This document shows positions 56,363 to 61,840 of a stretch of DNA of 61,840 bases, piece after piece; the stretch's first letter is position 1, and every line of letters starts with the position of its first letter. The notes below the pieces were generated by a model. The model saw only the letters and a list, made by a program, of their open reading frames with translations, was not told where the DNA came from and did not search any database. Origin of the DNA: CAZOWL01 sp964583605 (GTDB lineage Bacteria; Pseudomonadota; Gammaproteobacteria; Chromatiales; Chromatiaceae); assembly GCA_964583605.1 (NCBI GenBank), contig CAZOWL010000011.1, forward strand, positions 1 through 61,840. The letters are read 5' to 3'. Position numbers and translations under genes: made by a program.

Positions 56363-57613
56363 TCAGACGACTGCGGCGAGCTTGAAGATGGGCAGGTACA
56401 TTGCGATCACGAGGCTGCCGACCAGACCGCCGATGACGACCATGATCAATGGCTCCAGAAGGCTGCTGAGCGCATCGACGGCGTTGTCAACCTGCTCTTC
56501 GAAGAAGTCGGCAACCTTGGCCAGCATCTCGTCGAGTGAGCCCGACTCCTCGCCGATCGCCGTCATCTGGATCACCATGTGCGGGAAGATATCCTGTTGG
56601 CGCATCGTCAGCTGCAGCGATTGGCCGGTAGCCACGTCCTCGCGCATCCGCAGCACCGCGTTCGTATAGACGACATTGCCGGTCGCACCGGCGACCGACT
56701 CGAGGGCCTCGACGAGCGGCACACCGGCCGCGAACATCGTCGAGAGCGTCCGCGCAAAACGGGCGATCGCGGCCTTGTTGAGAATCGCACCAATGACCGG
56801 GATCTTCAGCGATAGGCGGTCGACGATCTCGCGGAACTTGGCCGACCGTTTGAAGAACTTGCCGATCGCAAAGCCCGCAGCGGCGAGGCCTGCCGCCAAG
56901 GCCCACCACCACTCGCGCATGAAGTCCGAGATGGCGATGACCAACAGCGTGAAGGCGGGTAGGTCCGCGCCGAAGCTCGTGAACAGCTCTTTGAACTGAG
57001 GGATGACGAACAACATGATGACGGCCGTGACGATCACCGCGACCCCGATGACGGCTGCCGGGTAGAACATGGCCTTCTTGATCTTGCCTTTGATCGATTC
57101 GGTCTTCTCCTTGTACGTCGCGATCTTGTCGAGCAGCACATCGAGCACACCGGCCTGCTCGCCGGCGGCGACGAGGTTGCAGACCAGGTCGTCGAAATAT
57201 TGAGGGTACTTCCTCAAGGCGACGGCCATCGCCGTTCCGCTCTCGATATCGGCTTTGATCGCAAGGAGTAGGTCCTGCATCGACGGGTTGTCATGACCCC
57301 GCCCGACGATGTCGAAGGCCTGCACCAAGGGCACGCCGGCGCTCATCATGGTCGCCAGCTGGCGCGTGAAGACGGCTAGGTCGGCGCTGGTGATCTTGCG
57401 CTTGCGCGCAGCGAGCAGCGGCTGAGCCTTCTTGCGAATCTTGAGGGCGTTGACACCCTGACGACGCAGCTCAGCGCGAACCGCGGTCAGGTTCGCCGCA
57501 CGCAGCTCGCCTTTGATCTTGGCTCCCCGCCGATCCGTGCCTTCCCACGCAAATACCGCGGCCTTCTCGGCCTGCGGTGCCGTCTTAGGCTTCTGTAGTG
57601 TAGCGACCGCCAT
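56363..57613 (-). CDS. pilC: Type IV pilus inner-membrane platform protein PilC
   Basis: A 416-residue GspF-family protein. FAWEGTDRRGAKIKGEL near the start, two cytoplasmic T2SF domains (FTRQLATMMSAGVPLVQAFD and FARTLSTMFAAGVPLVEALE) and three membrane helices ending with PLIMVVIGGLVGSLVIAMYLPIF (in parts). It forms the base on which PilB polymerises pilin. It starts 5 bp after pilB. pilD, which usually follows, is absent; ycgN takes its place. Confidence 0.95.
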   Translation of the reverse strand: MAVATLQKPKTAPQAEKAAVFAWEGTDRRGAKIKGELRAANLTAVRAELRRQGVNALKIRKKAQPLLAARKRKITSADLAVFTRQLATMMSAGVPLVQAFDIVGRGHDNPSMQDLLLAIKADIESGTAMAVALRKYPQYFDDLVCNLVAAGEQAGVLDVLLDKIATYKEKTESIKGKIKKAMFYPAAVIGVAVIVTAVIMLFVIPQFKELFTSFGADLPAFTLLVIAISDFMREWWWALAAGLAAAGFAIGKFFKRSAKFREIVDRLSLKIPVIGAILNKAAIARFARTLSTMFAAGVPLVEALESVAGATGNVVYTNAVLRMREDVATGQSLQLTMRQQDIFPHMVIQMTAIGEESGSLDEMLAKVADFFEEQVDNAVDALSSLLEPLIMVVIGGLVGSLVIAMYLPIFKLAAVV

Positions 57614-57618
57614 GTTGG

Positions 57619-59328
57619 CTATTCCTTCGTGACGCGATTGATCTCTTCAAGGCTGGTGATGCCAGCCTTCACCTTCCTCAGGCCGGATCGGCGCAAATCT
57701 GTGACACCTTCCTGACGCGCCTGCTGGGCCAGCTGCATCGCATTCCCGCCCTCCAGGATCAGTCGCTCGATCTCTTCTGAGATCTTCATGACCTGGAAGA
57801 TGCCGGTACGACCCTTGTAGCCGTCGTTGCAGCGCTCGCAGCCGACGGGCCGATAGACCGGGAAGCCCTCGGCGATCTCCTCCTCGCTGAACCCCTCCGC
57901 GAGCAAGGCCTCTCGGGGCAGCTCTTCGGGTGCCCGGCAATGGAGGCACAGGCGGCGCGCCAGACGTTGGGCCAGGATCAACAGCACCGATGAGGCGATG
58001 TTGAAGGGGGCTACGCCCATGTTAGCCAGGCGCGTGAGGGTTTGCGGGGCATCATTCGTGTGCAGCGTCGATAGCACCAGGTGGCCGGTCTGGGCAGCCT
58101 TGACGGCGATCTCGGCCGTCTCGAGGTCACGAATCTCGCCGACCATGATGATATCCGGATCCTGACGCAGAAAGGCCCTCAGTGCTGCGGCAAAGGTCAG
58201 GCCGGTCTTCGGGTTCATATTGACCTGATTGATCCCGGCCACCTGGATCTCCACCGGGTCTTCGACGGTCGAGATGTTGACTTCTGCTTTGTTCAGGAGA
58301 TTCAGAGCCGAATACAGGGTAACCGTCTTACCGGACCCGGTCGGGCCCGTCACCAGGACCATCCCATAGGGCTTCTTGATGGCCTCGAGGAAGGCGGTGC
58401 CTTGATCGGGCTCCATCCCGAGATTCTCGACGCCTACGGACGAGGCCGAAGAATCCAGGATACGCAGAACGACCTTCTCGCCGTAGAGTGTTGGCAGCGT
58501 GTTGACACGGAAATCGATATCGCGATTGCGGCTGAGCTTCAGCTTGATACGCCCGTCCTGCGGCACCCGGCGCTCGGCAATGTTCATGCGGGACATGACC
58601 TTGAGCCGCGCCACGAGCCGCGCGGCGATATTGTTAGGGGGGCTGGCGACCTCGCGCAGTAGGCCATCCTGACGAAACCGTACGCGAAAGTTCTTTTCGT
58701 AGGGCTCGAAATGGACATCGGAGGCGCTCGAGGTGATCGCGTCGACAAGGATTTTGTTCACGTAGCGGACGATAGGTGCCTCGTCGACGTTGAGCTCGGT
58801 CTCGCGCGACTCGTCCTCGTCGCCGCCGACCTCGAGCGTCTCGAGGTCGGCGTCCAGGATGTCCGTCATCGTCGTGTCTTGAGCGTCGATCGCCTTGTCG
58901 ATGGCGGCCGAGAGCTTCGCCTCTTCGACGAGGACGGCATCGGTCGTGAGACCCGTGTTGAAGCGAATCTCGTCGAGTGCCTGGTCGTTTGTCGGGTCCG
59001 ACACGGCCAGGAACAGCCGTGTCCCGCGGCGAAAGATCGGCAAGGCGCGATGCTTGCGGATCAGTTTCTCGTCAACCAGATTGATCGGCAGTTCCTGTAG
59101 GTCGATCGCGTCGAGATCGAGTAACGGAACTCCGAACTCATGGCAAGCAGCCACTGCGATTCGGCGGCTATCCAGTATCTCCTGCTGGACGAGGTAGTGG
59201 ACAAAAGGCTCGCGGCGACGCAGCGCCTCGGTATGCGCGCTGCGCGCCGCGTCTTCAGATATGAGGCGATCACGTACCAGCCGCCAGGCGAGGCCGGATG
59301 GGTTGAGCGCTGCTTGCGTTGTGGTCAT
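57619..59328 (-). CDS. pilB: Type IV pilus extension ATPase PilB
   Basis: A 569-residue GspE-family ATPase. N-terminal MshEN domain (EFGVPLLDLDAIDLQELP), Walker A GPTGSGKTVTLYSAL (about residue 334), Asp box and Walker B PDIIMVGEIRDLETAE, His box GHLVLSTLHTNDA, and a tetra-Cys zinc site (LCLHC ... CERC). It powers pilus extension with PilC. A degraded dispersed repeat lies upstream. Confidence 0.96.
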   Translation of the reverse strand: MTTTQAALNPSGLAWRLVRDRLISEDAARSAHTEALRRREPFVHYLVQQEILDSRRIAVAACHEFGVPLLDLDAIDLQELPINLVDEKLIRKHRALPIFRRGTRLFLAVSDPTNDQALDEIRFNTGLTTDAVLVEEAKLSAAIDKAIDAQDTTMTDILDADLETLEVGGDEDESRETELNVDEAPIVRYVNKILVDAITSSASDVHFEPYEKNFRVRFRQDGLLREVASPPNNIAARLVARLKVMSRMNIAERRVPQDGRIKLKLSRNRDIDFRVNTLPTLYGEKVVLRILDSSASSVGVENLGMEPDQGTAFLEAIKKPYGMVLVTGPTGSGKTVTLYSALNLLNKAEVNISTVEDPVEIQVAGINQVNMNPKTGLTFAAALRAFLRQDPDIIMVGEIRDLETAEIAVKAAQTGHLVLSTLHTNDAPQTLTRLANMGVAPFNIASSVLLILAQRLARRLCLHCRAPEELPREALLAEGFSEEEIAEGFPVYRPVGCERCNDGYKGRTGIFQVMKISEEIERLILEGGNAMQLAQQARQEGVTDLRRSGLRKVKAGITSLEEINRVTKE

Positions 59329-59443
59329 GAGGCGTCCTCTCTGAGCACCGTCAGAAGTCGCTCGCTGCCGCCCCCACGCGGCGAAGGGGGATGGATCCGC
59401 GCAAAGGGCCGGCCGTGGCGATCCGGATCACTCAATACGACCC

Positions 59444-59557
59444 AACAATCACGGGCGAGCCATCCCAGATGATGACATGTCACCTCACCTCTGATCGTTC
59501 CCTCACCCCAACCGTCTCCAAGAGGGCGAGGGAGCGAACGTGCTTCGCGCATTTCAT
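59444..59557 (-). repeat. Dispersed two-hairpin repeat, copy 7
   Basis: Reverse-oriented copy with a few base changes and a small deletion in the second hairpin (ATCACGGGCGAGCCATCCC). It lies about 115 bp upstream of the pilB start, between pilB and the NYN gene. The remainder of 59329-59720 shows no gene. Confidence 0.85.
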
Positions 59558-59720
59558 AGTTAAGGTGGCCTAAACTAATCCATCGGCCATCCCCTTTCAA
59601 AGACCTACTTCACCCTTTCTCGCGGCTTTAGGGCGGCCGCGAGCGGTCCCTGGGCGCCGGCGGGCGTCCCGCGCGAGGCCGTTTCATTGCGCGCCCGGCC
59701 GGAACAGGCATATCGCGTCC

Positions 59721-60554
59721 CTAACGATTGACCGAGAAGGCCAGGCGTACGTTGCTCGCGACGTACCCGTTGTCCTTCTGCTCGCTCTCGTTCAGATACA
59801 GCTCGAGGATTGTCTCGCGGCTGAGCAGCAGCTCCTCAGACACCTCGTCAGCCAGTTCGTTGGCGTGGCAGAAGACGCTGACAAAGGGCGAGCCCTCCTC
59901 GCGCGGGTCGGTGATCCAGAGGTGCGGGGAGATCCTCTCGAGCACGCGCAGGAACCCATAACCCTTATCCGGGAACCATTTGGTGCAGACGCCGCGGACG
60001 CAGGAGCCTGGCTTGCCCCAATCGTTCCGTGGCTCGTAGGCGACTGGCAGAAGGTCCGGGATCAAATACCCCGAGTAGAAGGTATCGACGGCCTGTTGGA
60101 GCTGTCGTGACACGTTCTTGAAACCGATCAGCTCGACGCGGCAGCCGCGATTTTGAAGAGCGTGTACAACCTGGAGGAAATCACCATCGCCCGTCACCAT
60201 TAGCACCTGATCGAGCTTGCTCGCCTGCAGCATGGCGTCAACGGCCATATCCAGGTCCGCATTGGCCTTGGTCGTGACGTTCCCGCTCTCGTCGGTGTAG
60301 CGGCGCACGTTCTTGACGGTGATCTTCCAGCCGAAGTCGCGCACCATCTGCTGGTAGGAGCGGGCCTTCTTGGCGTACTCCTGGTCCTCTCGTGCCCGTT
60401 CTGCGTCGAACGCCATATAGGTGTTCAGGCGTTGCAGCTGCCCGCCCTCGCGCGCGGCGAAACGCCGCAGCACGTCATATCGCATCTGGTAGCCACCGTT
60501 GTAACGGACGTTTTCGGCGTCGACGAAGACACCCACTCGCAGACTCGAGCTCAA
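59721..60554 (-). CDS. NYN-domain (LabA/DUF88-like) protein with cold-shock-like domain
   Basis: A 277-residue protein. The N-terminal NYN/PIN-like domain has VGVFVDAENVRYNGG, KANADLDMAVDAM and VLMVTGDGDFLQVVHAL, giving the acidic residues for metal-dependent RNA cleavage. From about residue 185, VRGVCTKWFPDKGYGFLRV is the RNP1-like face of a cold-shock/OB domain. A nuclease joined to an RNA-binding fold suggests an RNA-processing or decay enzyme. Substrates unknown. Confidence 0.85.
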   Translation of the reverse strand: MSSSLRVGVFVDAENVRYNGGYQMRYDVLRRFAAREGGQLQRLNTYMAFDAERAREDQEYAKKARSYQQMVRDFGWKITVKNVRRYTDESGNVTTKANADLDMAVDAMLQASKLDQVLMVTGDGDFLQVVHALQNRGCRVELIGFKNVSRQLQQAVDTFYSGYLIPDLLPVAYEPRNDWGKPGSCVRGVCTKWFPDKGYGFLRVLERISPHLWITDPREEGSPFVSVFCHANELADEVSEELLLSRETILELYLNESEQKDNGYVASNVRLAFSVNR

Positions 60555-60818
60555 GACAGGTTACCTCTGATTGCGGCACGACACGCACCGGGAGCGATTA
60601 AGGTCGCGCTTCGCCCGCTACGAGAATTGAAGCGCAACCCGATAGTAACGCGAAGGGGCAGACCGGCTGGCGGATTCTGTCGCGGCGACAGCCAGGCCCG
60701 CCATTCGTCACGGCCATTGAAATGCTGGCAGGCAACGTCAAGTCAATGCGCGGCGCTGCCTGCTCTCCTTGAGGTGCCGGCCGACCACTGGCCGGCCGGC
60801 TTCGTGGCTAGGTCTTCG

Positions 60819-61840
<1,022 letters not shown>

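Overview
The window is a GC-rich chromosomal segment of a gammaproteobacterium. Its gene content points to a diazotrophic purple sulfur bacterium (Chromatiaceae-like). It holds a membrane-linked [NiFe] hydrogenase of the HynS-Isp1-Isp2-HynL type, a nifENX / NifX-associated / FdxB block behind a sigma-54 promoter, a class I fructose-bisphosphate aldolase, type IV pilus genes pilB-pilC and typical gammaproteobacterial housekeeping pairs such as accA-tilS. No photosynthesis gene lies in the window, so this assignment is an inference.

Left end, about 1-7000, looks accessory. It has a membrane-protein gene split by a dispersed repeat, a DUF2442 remnant, an IS4-type element with a frameshifted transposase, a VapBC toxin-antitoxin pair with a palindromic operator, and a large orphan Fe-S RecB/Cas4-like nuclease. 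A tRNA-Thr (7568-7643) separates this part from the conserved chromosome.

From 7.7 to 20 kb there are thiO, ispH, rimO, a DUF2892 protein, an aminoglycoside-phosphotransferase/P-loop kinase fusion, ggt, a PfkB kinase, a small secreted repeat protein, a CBS-containing site-2 protease and a DUF4139 protein. From 20 to 25 kb lie hypC and the nif block: nifE-nifN-nifX-DUF269-fdxB, all leftward, with a recognisable -24/-12 promoter and NifA activator site. From 25 to 36 kb lie ruvB, a serine hydrolase, moeB, the hydrogenase operon (hupH-like, hynS, isp1, isp2, hynL), a YdjM-type membrane protein and accA.

From 36 to 50 kb lie tilS, a PDC-sensor protein, fba, a HAD-pdxS-pdxT operon, a Uma2 nuclease-fold protein, xthA, mtaB, a proline-rich secreted protein with an Hsp20-like domain, and relA. 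From 50 to 53 kb there is a bacteriohemerythrin gene and then a leftward run of small secreted proteins built from 11-residue N-x-N-x-T-x-Q-x-G repeats. These are curlin-like, but no csgG/E/F homologue is in view; this is the most unusual locus in the window. The right end carries a P450, ycgN, pilC, pilB, a NYN-domain/cold-shock fusion and the 3' part of acs.

At least seven copies of a two-hairpin dispersed repeat of about 120 bp sit between or inside genes across the window. They affect several gene starts, one split gene and the isp2-hynL junction of the hydrogenase operon.
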